Origin: Rutstroemia sp. NJR-2017a BVV2
Lineage: Eukaryota; Ascomycota; Leotiomycetes; Helotiales; Rutstroemiaceae
Direction: 5' to 3'
Length of the DNA stretch: 64,000 nucleotides
Assembly: GCA_002946415.1 (NCBI GenBank)
Contig: NJPS01000039.1
Coordinates: forward strand, 310,001-374,000
The position numbers were made by a program, and so were the translations under genes. Under the pieces are notes generated by a model, which did no database searches, was not told where the DNA came from, and saw nothing but the letters and a program-made list of their open reading frames with translations. Of the stretch, positions 35,001 to 46,119 are shown piece after piece; positions within the stretch are counted from its first letter, which is position 1; each line of letters begins with the position of its first letter.

Positions 35001-36030
35001 CTAAATCTTTTCTACCTCCAAAACCTTCCTGTCCCTTCCCACCACCAATCTCAACTGTTTCCCCTTCCACTCCTCACCCTCTCCTCTCCCCTTAAACACG
35101 CCCTCCCTCACCCCATCCAAGAACAGCTCATAGGCAGGATAATACCCATCCACAAACTCCTTCACCTGTTCATCAGTCATCCCCGAACCTCTTTCCCTCC
35201 TCAAATTCTCCTCCTGCTCCCTCCTCCATTCATAAACATACCGTGTATCCTGCGCATCGATGTGAATAAACACATGGAACGTATCGGTTATCACATCGTA
35301 ATCCCTGAGCTTTTCATTCACGAATAACAGAGAGGAGACTGGGTGCGATGGTAGTGTGGTGTATGTTCCAGCAGGCAGCTTCTGGCTAGAAGAGTGCTTG
35401 GATATGATGGCTGAGGGAGGAAGAGACCGGAACCCAACACACCATCCTTCGAAGATTATGACGCGGATACGGGGTTGCGACGGCTCGTTGACGGCGCGGA
35501 AGGTGCTGGGTGGGAGACGGTCGCCCAGGCCGGAGTGGAGCGATTTGTCGTAGGATGGGATGGGGGTGGGTTGGGAGGAGAGGAGAGATTGGAAGAGCGT
35601 GCGCGCGAGAGGTATGTCATGGGTACCTGAGGAGAGGTGAGTTTGACTTTTTGCTGGGAATAAAACGAGGGGTAGGCAAGAAGCGCATTTGCGATAGCGA
35701 AACGGAAAAACAGTTGAGTTACCTACCAGGTTCCCCTCTAAACCTCACCAGCTTATTCCCCTCATTCTCTCTAGCAAGTTTCTCCTGGTCCGCCCTCGTC
35801 AAATATAAATCATCAATGCTCAAAACCAAGGTCTCGAGTCCGTGCTCTTTGGTCAAGACATCGTAGAGAATGTTTACAAGAGTGGTCTTTCCGGCGCCTT
35901 GGATGCCGTTCAGCCCGATGATGAAGGGAGTTTCGGGATACTTCTTTTGGTGGGTGGAGAGATGGGATAGGATGAAGGGGATTATGTGAGGAGCTTTGTC
36001 GTCGACGATTGCGGGAGAGGAGGACGTCAT
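35001..36030 (-). CDS. tda10: Tda10/glycerate kinase-like P-loop kinase
   Basis: Two exons on the - strand (36030-35727 and 35626-35001) separated by a 100-bp intron, 309 residues. The N-terminal half has a P-loop, NGIQGAGKTT, at residues 41-50 and the downstream motif LSIDDLYLTRADQEKLA. After the intron come GTHDIPLARTLFQSL, the strand-like VIIFEGWCVGF and a Tyr/Arg/Glu-rich C-terminal part (VYEWRREQEENLR, GYYPAYELF). This set is shared by fungal Tda10 (an ATP-binding protein of unknown substrate in yeast) and plant D-glycerate 3-kinase, both related to the phosphoribulokinase/pantothenate kinase fold. The substrate cannot be decided from sequence; D-glycerate is the best guess. It is transcribed divergently from fox2. 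Confidence 0.85.
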
Positions 36031-36654
36031 GATTGGACGATGTATGGGTGGCAGGCCATTATGAGGAGGCCGAGGGCGAATGCCGGCGACGGGGTGGAGA
36101 GGAGTTCATTGTTCTGCACGCACTGTGGAGTGAAGCTACCAGTAGGATGCCCCGCTCTGCAGCTTCCGCGATGATGGGAAACTGTCGGTTGTTTTTCGGG
36201 AATAGAGATGGTATAGATAGACTGAGGCACAAATTCTTGATGCCTAACTATTCACATGTGAAGCGAAACACGAGAAAGTTCCGTTTATATAATCTTTAAT
36301 TCTTGATGCATTCAGCGGTCATGAGTAAGATGATAGCTTGGATTTCCGTACGTTAAGCTCGTACTGAAACCTCTATTGGAAAAGCATGTGAAGAAACGTC
36401 GAATTCTTACACCGTAGGATGATGTACCCCGGAAGTGTGGAGTCATGGGATCAAAGCTCTAAAACTAGCACTAAAATGTGCCGAGGCATGAGGTTGCTCC
36501 AACAAAGCCGAGCAACATCAAGACTCTTATATTATCTGAACTCCGGCTGTTCTGTTTACACTCCTACTTCATTCCATCTCCTGTACTCTTGAAAAGCTTC
36601 TTTGATTCCCAACAAGAGGCATTGAGGTACATACAATACATAATACACACAATC
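36031..36654. promoter_or_regulatory. divergent promoter tda10 / fox2 with two CCGAGG motifs
   Basis: A 624-bp shared upstream region. CCGAGG occurs at 36070-36075 and 36481-36486. CCTCGG/CCGAGG is the core bound by FarA/FarB (Aspergillus) and the Ctf1 family, which induce peroxisomal beta-oxidation genes on fatty acids. The second copy lies about 170 bp before the fox2 ATG. The first lies only 40 bp before the tda10 ATG and may fall in its leader. Confidence 0.5.
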
Positions 36655-39600
36655 ATGTCTGAATTACGCTTTGATGGACAAGTTGTCGTTGTGACGGGAG
36701 CAGGTGGTGGTCTTGGACGAGCATATGCATTATTCTTTGGATCAAGAGGTGCAAGTGTAGTGGTCAATGATCTCGGAGGATCGTTTAAGGGTGAAGGTAA
36801 CTCAACTAAAGTGCGTCAATCTTCTTCTCCTACCCTATCGTCACAACAATCTCAACATAACATCACATTCCTAAGAAACCTCACTAACATCATCCCGAAA
36901 AGGCCGCAGATGTAGTCGTCGACGAGATCAAAGCCGCAGGCGGCAAAGCAGTAGCCAACTACGACAGTGTCACCGATGGCGAGAAGATCATCGAAACAGC
37001 TATCCAGAACTACGGTCGTATCGATATCCTGCTCAACAATGCGGGTATTCTCCGTGATATTTCGTTCAAGAATATGTCCGATCAGGACTGGGATTTGATC
37101 ATCGCGGTACATGTTAAGGGTTCGTATAAGTGCGCGAGAGCCGCTTGGCCTCATTTCAGGAAACAAAAGTTCGGAAGAGTTATCAACACTGCCAGTGCCG
37201 CGGGTCTGTTTGGAAGCTTCGGACAGACGAATTATTCGGCGGCTAAGTTGGCGATGGTTGGTTTTACGGAGACGCTGGCGAAGGAGGGTGCGAAGTATAA
37301 TATTCATGCTAATGTTATTGCACCAATCGGTACGAGATTCTGTCCCTTTTTAATGAGTGGGGATGCTGATGCAATCTAGCTGCCAGCCGAATGACGCAAA
37401 CAGTCATGCCACCCGAGATTCTTGAGAACCTCAAACCAGATTGGGTTGTTCCTCTAGTAGCGGTCTTGGTTCACAAGGATGCACAAGAGAACGGATCCAT
37501 CTTCGAGGTCGGCGGTGGTCACATCGCGAAGTTAAGATGGGAGCGTGCGAGTGGTCTTCTCCTTAAGGCTGATGATTCCTACACCCCTGGAGCTATCTTG
37601 AAGAAGTGGGACGAAGTCAACAACTTCAAGAATGCTGAACATCCTTCTGGTCCGGCGGACTTCATGGCTCTTCTTGAGAAATCGATGAAAATGGGTCCAA
37701 ACGATAAGGGGGAGACTCTTGACTTCACAGGCAAAGTTGCTTTGGTGACTGGTGGTGGTGCTGGGTAAGTTTTCTCAATCCGGCAGAGGTATCTTGGCTG
37801 ATTATTCTAGTATTGGCCGTTGTTACTGCTTAGCATTTGCCAAGTACGGCGCTTCAGTCGTCGTCAACGATTTAATGAACCCTGATGATGTCGTTCAGGA
37901 AATCCAAAAGAACGGTGGTAAGGCAGTTGGTGTTAAAGCATCTGCTGAAGATGGAGATGCAGTTGTTAAGGCTGCCATTGATGCTTATGGCCGCATTGAT
38001 ATTGTTATCAACAACGCCGGAATTCTCAGAGACAAAGCATTCACCAACATGGATGATAAGATGTGGGACCAAGTAATTGCTGTTCATCTTCGTGGTACCT
38101 ACAAGGTCACCAAGGCCGCGTGGCCATACTTCTTGAAACAGAAATATGGACGTGTTGTGAACACCACTTCAACCAGTGGTATTTATGGTAACTTTGGACA
38201 GGCGAATTATGCTGCAGCTGTAAGTTCATCTGTTTTGTCTGCTATACTTATGCTAATTACCATAGAAATGCGGTATCCTTGGTTTCTCCCGTGCCCTCGC
38301 CCGTGAAGGTGCGAAATACAACATCTACGTTAACACCATCGCACCCAACGCCGGTACAGCAATGACCCGAACCATCATGCCAGAAGAGATGGTTCAAGCT
38401 TTCAAACCAGACTACATAGCGCCACTAGTTGTTGCCCTCTGCAGTGACAAGGTTCCTAAACCACCAACCGGTGGTCTGTTCGAAGTTGGCAGTGGATGGG
38501 TTGGACGAACCAGATGGCAACGAACAGGTGGCCATGGATTCCCTGTTGATGTCACGCTCACGCCAGAAGAAGTTCTCAAGAACTGGGAAAGAATCACAAA
38601 CTTTGATGATGGAAGAGCGGACAATCCAGAGGATGGTCAAGACGGCTTGAAGAGTATTATGGCGAATATGCAGAATAAAAAGGGCGGAGCGAGCAAGGTA
38701 TGAAACCTTTCTGCCAATTTGTCTTGATTAGTGTTGTATGATAGCAAGAAATGAAATGCATGTGTTAACGTGTCATGGTGTGTGTAGAAGCCTGAGAAGA
38801 AAGTTGAAGTGAACCAAGAAATCTTGGATAATATTGCTGCTGCAAAGAAGGCCGAAGCTAGTGGTACTGAATTCCCGTATACTGAACGGGACGTTACTCT
38901 TTACAATCTGGGAGTTGGTGCAAAGAAAACTGAGCTGCCTTTAGTTTTGTATGTCTCCCGGTCTGTTTTCCGTGGCCTTTTACTAACAAATTTCCAGCGA
39001 GGGCAATGAAGACTTCCAACCCCTCCCAACATTCGGTGTCATTCCCCCCTTCAACGCCGACGCCCCCTTCTCCTTCGACGATATCGTCCCCAACTTCTCC
39101 CCCATGATGCTTCTCCATGGCGAACAATACCTCGAAATCCACAGCCACCCGATCCCCACCTCCGGCACGCTGATCTCTTCCCCAAAACTCCTCGAAGTTA
39201 TAGACAAAGGCAACGCCGCCATTGTCAAAATGGGAACCACGACGATCGAGAAGGAAACTGGTAGGAAGGTCTTCTATAATGAGCAGACGGTGTTTATTAG
39301 AGGTAGTGGTGGCTTTGGCGGCGAGAGAAAGGGTGCAGATAGGGGGAATAGTACGAGGGCGAATGAGGCGCCCAAGAGGGATCCGGATGTGGTGGTTGAG
39401 GAGAAGACTACGGAGGAACAGGCTGTGCTTTATAGACTTTCGGGTGATGTGAGTTTTTATTTTATTTTATTTTTATGGTGGACGGAGGGAGACAGTTTAA
39501 GAGTAATGCGCTAACGATCAAACAAACAGTACAACCCCCTCCACGTCGATCCGGCCTTTGCCGCAGTAGGTGGATTCAAAGCTCCGATTCTGCATGGTCT

Positions 39601-39878
39601 TTGCTTTATGGGTATTGCTGGGAAAGCGGTCTATCAGAAGTCAGTTCCTCGCATTCCTTTTACGGGGAATTCAACTAACGTATCATAGATTCGGCCCCTA
39701 CAAAAACATCAAAGTACGCTTCGCGGGCACAGTCATCCCGGGCCAGACTCTGGTCACGGAAATGTGGAAGGAGGGCCCGAATAGAGTTGTGTTCCAGACA
39801 AAGGTTAAGGAGACAGGGAAGCTGTGTATTGGCGGGGCGGCGGTAGAGTTGTTGGAGGGGGAGAAGGGGAAGTTGTAG
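36655..39878 (+). CDS. fox2: peroxisomal multifunctional beta-oxidation enzyme (Fox2/MFE-2)
   Basis: Nine exons: 36655-36810, 36903-37329, 37380-37764, 37811-38219, 38266-38697, 38788-38948, 38998-39448, 39530-39639, 39689-39878; 906 residues. The enzyme hydrates trans-2-enoyl-CoA and oxidises (3R)-hydroxyacyl-CoA in peroxisomes. Domain order is SDR dehydrogenase A ([11 protein letters not shown] at about 14-24; catalytic S150, Y163, K167), SDR dehydrogenase B (TGGGAGIG; S443, Y456, K460) and a C-terminal MaoC-type 2-enoyl-CoA hydratase 2 with the GDYNPLHVD signature (D807, N809, H812). All junctions restore frame and family sequence. The C-terminal tripeptide is GKL rather than the usual SKL/AKL, an uncommon variant of the PTS1 import signal. 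Two CCGAGG motifs upstream suggest induction by fatty acids. Confidence 0.95.
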
Positions 39879-42800
39879 GGAGGGGGTGGTTTGTGGTTTT
39901 GAGAGGGGGAAGGGTGGTTTGATAGGGATCATAGGGTGTTCGAATATTATCGTGGTAACTACTATTGAGTCAGAGTTCGGGCATAGGGGGGGGATTCATG
40001 ACGGACTTGTTTTATTAGCTTTGTAGAAATGAAGAACCCTTTTTTATCGTAAGGTCGATCTTGAGTTGAGATCTTCTTGTGTGTGTTTTGCGTTCATCTC
40101 GGATGTTGTGTCCTCTTCTTTGCGTGGGTAGATAAGACGTAGTTTGAGTTCTTTGAGCAAGCAGCATTGGTGGATCTAAATCTCAATGCGGAGTGTATGT
40201 ATATGGCGTTCTGCGGTATCAGTCAAGCTGTGGACTGGCGGAAAGTTCTGCGGTATGTTTTGGAGATTGATGTGGGAGCTTGGAAGTTCCTCTCGCTCGA
40301 TGTGATGTGCTTGGCTCGTCGTTTCGGCGTGCAGTGGTTTTGGCAGAGTTGCGGTGTTGAATTTTGAACCTTGTAGATGAGAATTGAGGTAGAGGTTTGA
40401 GAATGAGTCTTTGGCTTCAGTTATGGTTGTGCTTTCGTCTGATCTGTTTTCGTCTGGTGTGCTTTCGTCTGATGCGTTTTGATCTGATAAGTAGCATATG
40501 CTATTGTCTGATATGATTCGCTTTTCAGCGTGTTGAGTGATTGAGATGAGATGAAAATCATGAGATGCGATAGGGGAGACAGAGGTCACCACTAATTGTA
40601 CTGAACGGCAGACAGCGGAAGACAGCAGTAGAATTCGGGCAGAAGAGATCGATATGGGCTAGAGATATTAGTTGGAAGTGAACAGGTCACAGGAATTGGT
40701 GAAAATGGTATAGACCTTCTCATATTTTCTGCGGCCTTTTACCACTTCTGCCTACTTCTACCCACTTCTACCGTGACCTACTTTCCCCTACATCGCTTTT
40801 TCTGCCAGAAAAATAATTGTTGATAGTAGTAGATGTCTCGTCCCGTCTCGTGTTTTCTTGTTCCTACTGATGCTGTTTTGGATTTCAGGCGGATACTAAA
40901 GTCGATCTGGTGTTGAGTAGATGCGGTCGGCTTTGTGTGCGTCTCAGCTGTGTTGAATCTGGGGATAGATTTGGGAAAGGAGTGGTAGTAAGTGCTTTTG
41001 TCGCACAGTATATGCTCTTAGGATGTGCGAGCTGTCTAGAGATTGAGACCGCGTCTTCCTTTGTTGGGTAATCTTGTGGGACGTTGTGGGCAGCGGGCTC
41101 ATCAAAGGCCGCCCACCCACCTCTACTAGGCACCGTGGGCGCATAGAGTTATGCTGGAAACGAAAGCTGCGTATTTTCCTTCTGTGCCGTGGCTCTGCCG
41201 ACTCGAGCAAGTTGAGTTATGATAGATGAATGGAAGTAAAAGCGAAAATGGAGCCGTCGATTCGCCTCGCAGATGATGATAGCTTATAATATCCTGTGCT
41301 ACAAGGTATCGAGTTTCCAATATATCTCATCTGTGGCACTGCACGAAAGTCCAAACAGTCTCAGACAATAGAGAGAGAAATGAATGTAAATGTGCCATTC
41401 CCCCATATTATGTAGTGTTGACTGTAAAAGCTGCGGGAGACTATGTCGAATCATGAATGTCTAGTTGTGTTTTCCCGCTGTTTTTTCGTAGCTGCTGCCT
41501 TGATGGCCGAATCTGAAGTAATAGCGACAGCGATAGGTTATTCAGGAGAACGATGTGGGGTATATATTATGGTCAGACGTAAGCTCGGGCTAATCGATTC
41601 TGACCTGTCGTCTCTTCTGGAACAAGTAACATCTTATTCAATAATGATTTGGAAAGTTGTGGTATTCGCCGTAGCTACCTTCTCGGAACTTTCGCAGTTC
41701 AGACCAATATGGAACAGCTCAAGGAACTGTTGGCCTTTAGCAGACGATTGATTGTTATGCAAGAGCATTGATTAGCTATTTGCACCGACTCCTATGGTAG
41801 GTGAATTTTCATGATATAAGTTGTTGCGGTCTCACCTTCCTTTTGTGTGCGCGTATGGAATGCTATCGGCCAACCCACAAGTTCAAAATCAGTTCTCGAT
41901 AGAAAACGACAGCGTATTCTTTAATACTGACTTGGGGGGAGGGAGGGGATATCTTTATTGAAGTGGCGTGGGCTGAAAGCCTGAAACGGTGATCAAGGCA
42001 GACTCCAGAGGCGCTGTATAAGCCTTTCTTCACGGCTAGCTGCGGGTGTAGAGCTCATCGGGCGAAGCCTCTTACTCATAACACAGCCTTTGGATCTTCA
42101 AAGTATCTCAATAAGAATTAATTCTTAGAAAATTCGTCGAAGACACAAACACACTAGCAGTGCACTCTTCTGACATTCTCTTCGCAATTTTCAAAATTCA
42201 AACTATGATCGCACGCGGCACGGAGTTCTTTTGGGCAACCCACTCCTAATTGATGGTATGCAACTTGTTGTCTAAGGATGATTGAATTTCCGAATGTTCT
42301 AAGTGCTTGTCCAGCGATTTGTTCGGAAATGGAGGGTGCCAGGCCGCCCGAAAGGCTTCATTAGAAAAAACCGGAAATAGTGCCAACTTTGCGAGGCTTG
42401 CGTATCTATTGCATGTTAGATGCGTTAGATTGATATCGAAAGATACTGGTATGGAAATAGGAGAATGCTTCAGCAAAAAAACCAATTGCTTGGATAACGG
42501 ATCGTGAAATTTGCTCGAAGAACATGCTTAAAACAGCGTTGATAGACCATGCCAGTGACCCTATCTTTGTTCCCGATATCATTTCAGGATTGTAGACAAC
42601 AAAATCTGAGTGTTGAATGAGCCATGTGCGGCAAAGTGCATAATACGCCCCCAATGTCACCACCGTGGCACTGTGGATACTCCCCTTTAAGTAAACCCCT
42701 GGTTAAAACTCTGCTCATCCGAGCATACATCCAAGAATTGCTTCTCATTTCATGAACAGCGACAGCATGAGATCAATCGGTAAGATTCGAAGAACAACAG

Positions 42801-45408
42801 ACGTGCTAACAAGCCCCTGGTGATACAAGAGGTGAGATTTTAGCCGTTTACTATGCGATCGGCAAATTTCTCGATCAGTAGATCTATCATCGACCAGGAG
42901 CTTTTCATGGTGAGATAATGTATGTAAAAGGCCACTAAAAGCATGGGATGGATACACTTTTTATAGCATACACTGGAAGGATTGGCTAATAAAGTTTTGT
43001 GTTGGCAAGTAGTAATTACAGTTATATTACATACGGAGTATTTGCGCAATTCAAATTTTCAAAAACGATGTTTTCATTCTGTGCCTTTCCATGGCATCCG
43101 AAAGCTTGTACGTCAGTGGTTATCAACTTATTGTACCCATGTTGATGTTAGTGTAGGTCACGCCCGGCTTCTATGGGGGCTCGCTCGTTCCTGCATCATG
43201 CAAGTCCACAGCGGTGAGGAGATCTTCCCTGACCTCCCTATCTATCATGGACAGGGTGTTCGGCTCAGAGGAGGTTGTCGACCTCTTTTACAGGCATCTT
43301 CGCAATTGCCAATACTCGATATTTCTCGACTCCCCACATTTCACTCACGCGTGGCCATCCACTATCAACCAGGGACCTGGCTTGCAGTTCACTTCTATGG
43401 GCACCAAAAGACCAGTGCATTAGAGTCGTGATTAGGCTCATCGTTCTGAAAACTACTTTCAGTAAGAAGGCCCCGAGAATGAACGGGAAAAAGCAAATAT
43501 ACGGCTGTTTGGTAACGCTGATTGCTCAACTTATCAAACAGGCAGGAATGGATGACTTGCGGAAACAGCACACTTCCTTTTAAAGGTATATTTTTGTTTC
43601 AAACGGGCCATTGCCCACTGAGCTTTCAAGCATAAAATCCCCGCCTCCAGGTTCTTGGGAAGTTCGGAAATGGGGAAAAAGGACCGGCTGCCGAACCGCC
43701 ACTTGCGGCGCGTATTCACGGGAACGTGGGACATTCATGACTCGTAGAGATTATGGAACTATGGGATTGTTTGTAGCGTCGTAGCCGTTGCCCTAATCTG
43801 GACGTTATTTCGCAAAGGGGTTTGTTTCTCCGATAAGCTGCTGACCTCCGCCCAATCATCACCCCTGTAATCTTACAGTACCAAGAAATTGACCTTCAGC
43901 AGACCAACAGGTCGTGCCCTGGCCCTTGAACAACAACTCCCACCACCCGATATCTGCTCAGCTCGAACCTGCACATCCAAATTTGGTAATCAGATGTCTC
44001 TCAGATTACAACCTTACGAAAGGCCCACACGTAATCAAATCGCTATGCCGCACCCAATGAACCATTGGAAAGACACGCACATGAGACATCTTCAAACTCC
44101 GGAGGTTCTCATACGAATATGGGTTGACAAATGGCCGTGCGGCCGTGAATGATATTCTGCTCAATACTCGGAGACCTTCCCGTCTATGATGGCTATGTGT
44201 TGACTCTCAGGATATAGGAGATATAGGCTAGGATAGTATACGATGATCTGCTCCGCTGCTGAAACCAACAATTTATGGTCTACTGCCGTTTAACGTGGTA
44301 ATGATGTAGCCTGCACCACACCCTCTAACAGTGCACGTCATTTTACGGTAGCCTGTCAAAAGTCGTTCGTTCCCCGTCGTCCCGACAGTACAGTTGTCCC
44401 GACAGTTTGGTCCCGGAGAACCGGCACTAACACAAACCCCAGGGGCTCCTCCAGGCTACTCATATGCGCTATTCCACTTTGATAAATAAAGTTCGTAAGA
44501 AGTGGCCATTTACCGCAATGTGGAATAGTTCGATTCGCGGGGAAGTCCTTGCATCCCTGAGGAGCAATATTCTAAGGGTTAAAGTTTCGGAAAGGAGGAA
44601 GCTTGGAATCCTTCACGGAGGGGCATGCCAGAATTAATGGCGTTACTACAGATCCTAGTCCTTCTAGACAACGCAGCAGCCAGAAAGGAGAATGTCCTTA
44701 CCGGACCGTACCGAGTGGAGAAGATAATTTTATTCCTGTAGTTGCTTTTTCGCACTTCTCCAGCGCTAGTTGTCAGGATAACCCCGTATTATCATGGTTA
44801 TGACCTAGCGTTGTACGGTTGAAGACGTTGAGGGCTGGAGAACGTCCGTGTTGCCTGGATGACAACACATCGTCACGCAATCTCCGCTCAAGATCGATTG
44901 AGCTTGCAACGCAGTTTGGCTGCTCTGGGATTGGCAAGAGAATCCAGGCTTTTCCGGCGTGATTCTTTGGTCAACACAACATGGTGTCACATAGTTTTCA
45001 AAATCGCTACTCCTATTCCATCCACACCTTTCTTGTTCCTCGTTCTATTCGTTACCTGAACCTAGACAGGTTCTTCGATCGATGCAGCTATAAACCGACT
45101 ATTATCCTCTCATTGAGACATATAATGTGTTTAATTCTCTTGACCATCCCCATATTTTATGGAACTTCTGTGGACACACCTACGTTAGAAGTTGGCCTGT
45201 GTATTCAGTTGCCACTCATATCGCCATATCAGACTCATCAGCATTAGTAAGTCTCCATGCCAATGTATCTTTTGACTCATTTCATGCAACTGAGAGCATT
45301 TATCCCAAATATTCTTCACATCATGATATCACTCTTCTACTGGCAGTTGTGGTCCTATTTCCCAGGTACTTGTGCTAACCTACTTGATGAGTCATAGACC
45401 TACTCAAA
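39879..45408. other. gene-poor stretch, 5.5 kb
   Basis: No supported gene. It contains a short TCGTCTGAT-type repeat at about 40434-40495. The 138-codon - strand frame over it (40176-40592) repeats DES/DEN residues because of that DNA repeat and has no other support. Sequence just before 45409 is C/T-rich and probably the leader of the next gene. Confidence 0.5.
40434..40495. repeat. degenerate TCGTCTGAT tandem repeat
   Basis: Several imperfect copies of a unit like TTTTCGTCTGAT/TGCTTTCGTCTGAT follow each other. A simple local repeat of no known function. Confidence 0.7.
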
Positions 45409-46119
45409 ATGCCTTTCATTTACGAGAGCTTCGGTGGTGGTAGCAGCAGATCCTCTTCCATCACCAGTGTCGAGGAGATTCTTCCAAATCGCTTCGGCGA
45501 CATCTACGGTGCTCAGGATGACGTCGAGACAGCTAGCACAGCAACACCTCTTCACTATCTACGAGACTACGGTGTTGAGTTCGATGATTTTGGTGCCACG
45601 GCAGCCGAAGCGTATGACTTACTGAGAGGAATTGGCAGTTGGATCAATGCTGCTGGTCACGGTCCCGCTCCTGCATCTCCATCTTCATTGCCTTCGGAGG
45701 ATGAAGAGATCAACATTTTCAGCAGATCAACAACGAACACGATATATAATAGAGAGCACACGGATGACGAGGAGGCGCTCGCAGTGTTTCGAACTTATCA
45801 TGCTTTCATCAGTTTGTCTTCGGCGCCTATTTCTCATGCTCGGTTCGCAGGCCTTGGTGACGGCCTTCCACTCTCCACTACGGTCTACACACCACATGCC
45901 TTCGGCCTCACTGATGAGGATATGTTAGCTCACGGCCTCGAGCCCGAACCCCTTATGTATGATACGGAGGACATGTATGATATGGAGAGAATGTATGACA
46001 TTGAGGAAACGCAGAGATGGATTCCTTCCATGGATGGAGGTAGCAGCAACGAGCATTATCAACACTTGTGCGAGTTGTTGGCTGAGTTTGATGAGCTCTT
46101 TGAAATATGGGGTCATTAA
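45409..46119 (+). CDS. acidic orphan protein, 236 residues
   Basis: A 236-codon frame starting MPFIYESFGGG, alone in a gene-poor region and preceded by a pyrimidine-rich leader. I do not recognise it. There is no signal peptide, membrane segment or known motif. The protein is strongly acidic, with a Ser-rich start, a stretch of D/E residues around 99-127, a short MYDxEdMYDmErMYDIE repeat near 189-205 and a helical, Leu/Glu-rich C-terminus (CELLAEFDELFEIWGH). The consistent acidic composition over the full length, rather than noise-like composition, is the main reason to believe it is coding. Probably lineage-restricted. Confidence 0.6.
   Translation: MPFIYESFGGGSSRSSSITSVEEILPNRFGDIYGAQDDVETASTATPLHYLRDYGVEFDDFGATAAEAYDLLRGIGSWINAAGHGPAPASPSSLPSEDEEINIFSRSTTNTIYNREHTDDEEALAVFRTYHAFISLSSAPISHARFAGLGDGLPLSTTVYTPHAFGLTDEDMLAHGLEPEPLMYDTEDMYDMERMYDIEETQRWIPSMDGGSSNEHYQHLCELLAEFDELFEIWGH

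Noticed and set aside
40176..40592. 138-codon - strand frame with DES/DEN repeats
   Set aside because: The repeated residues come from the underlying TCGTCTGAT DNA repeat; no other coding sign.
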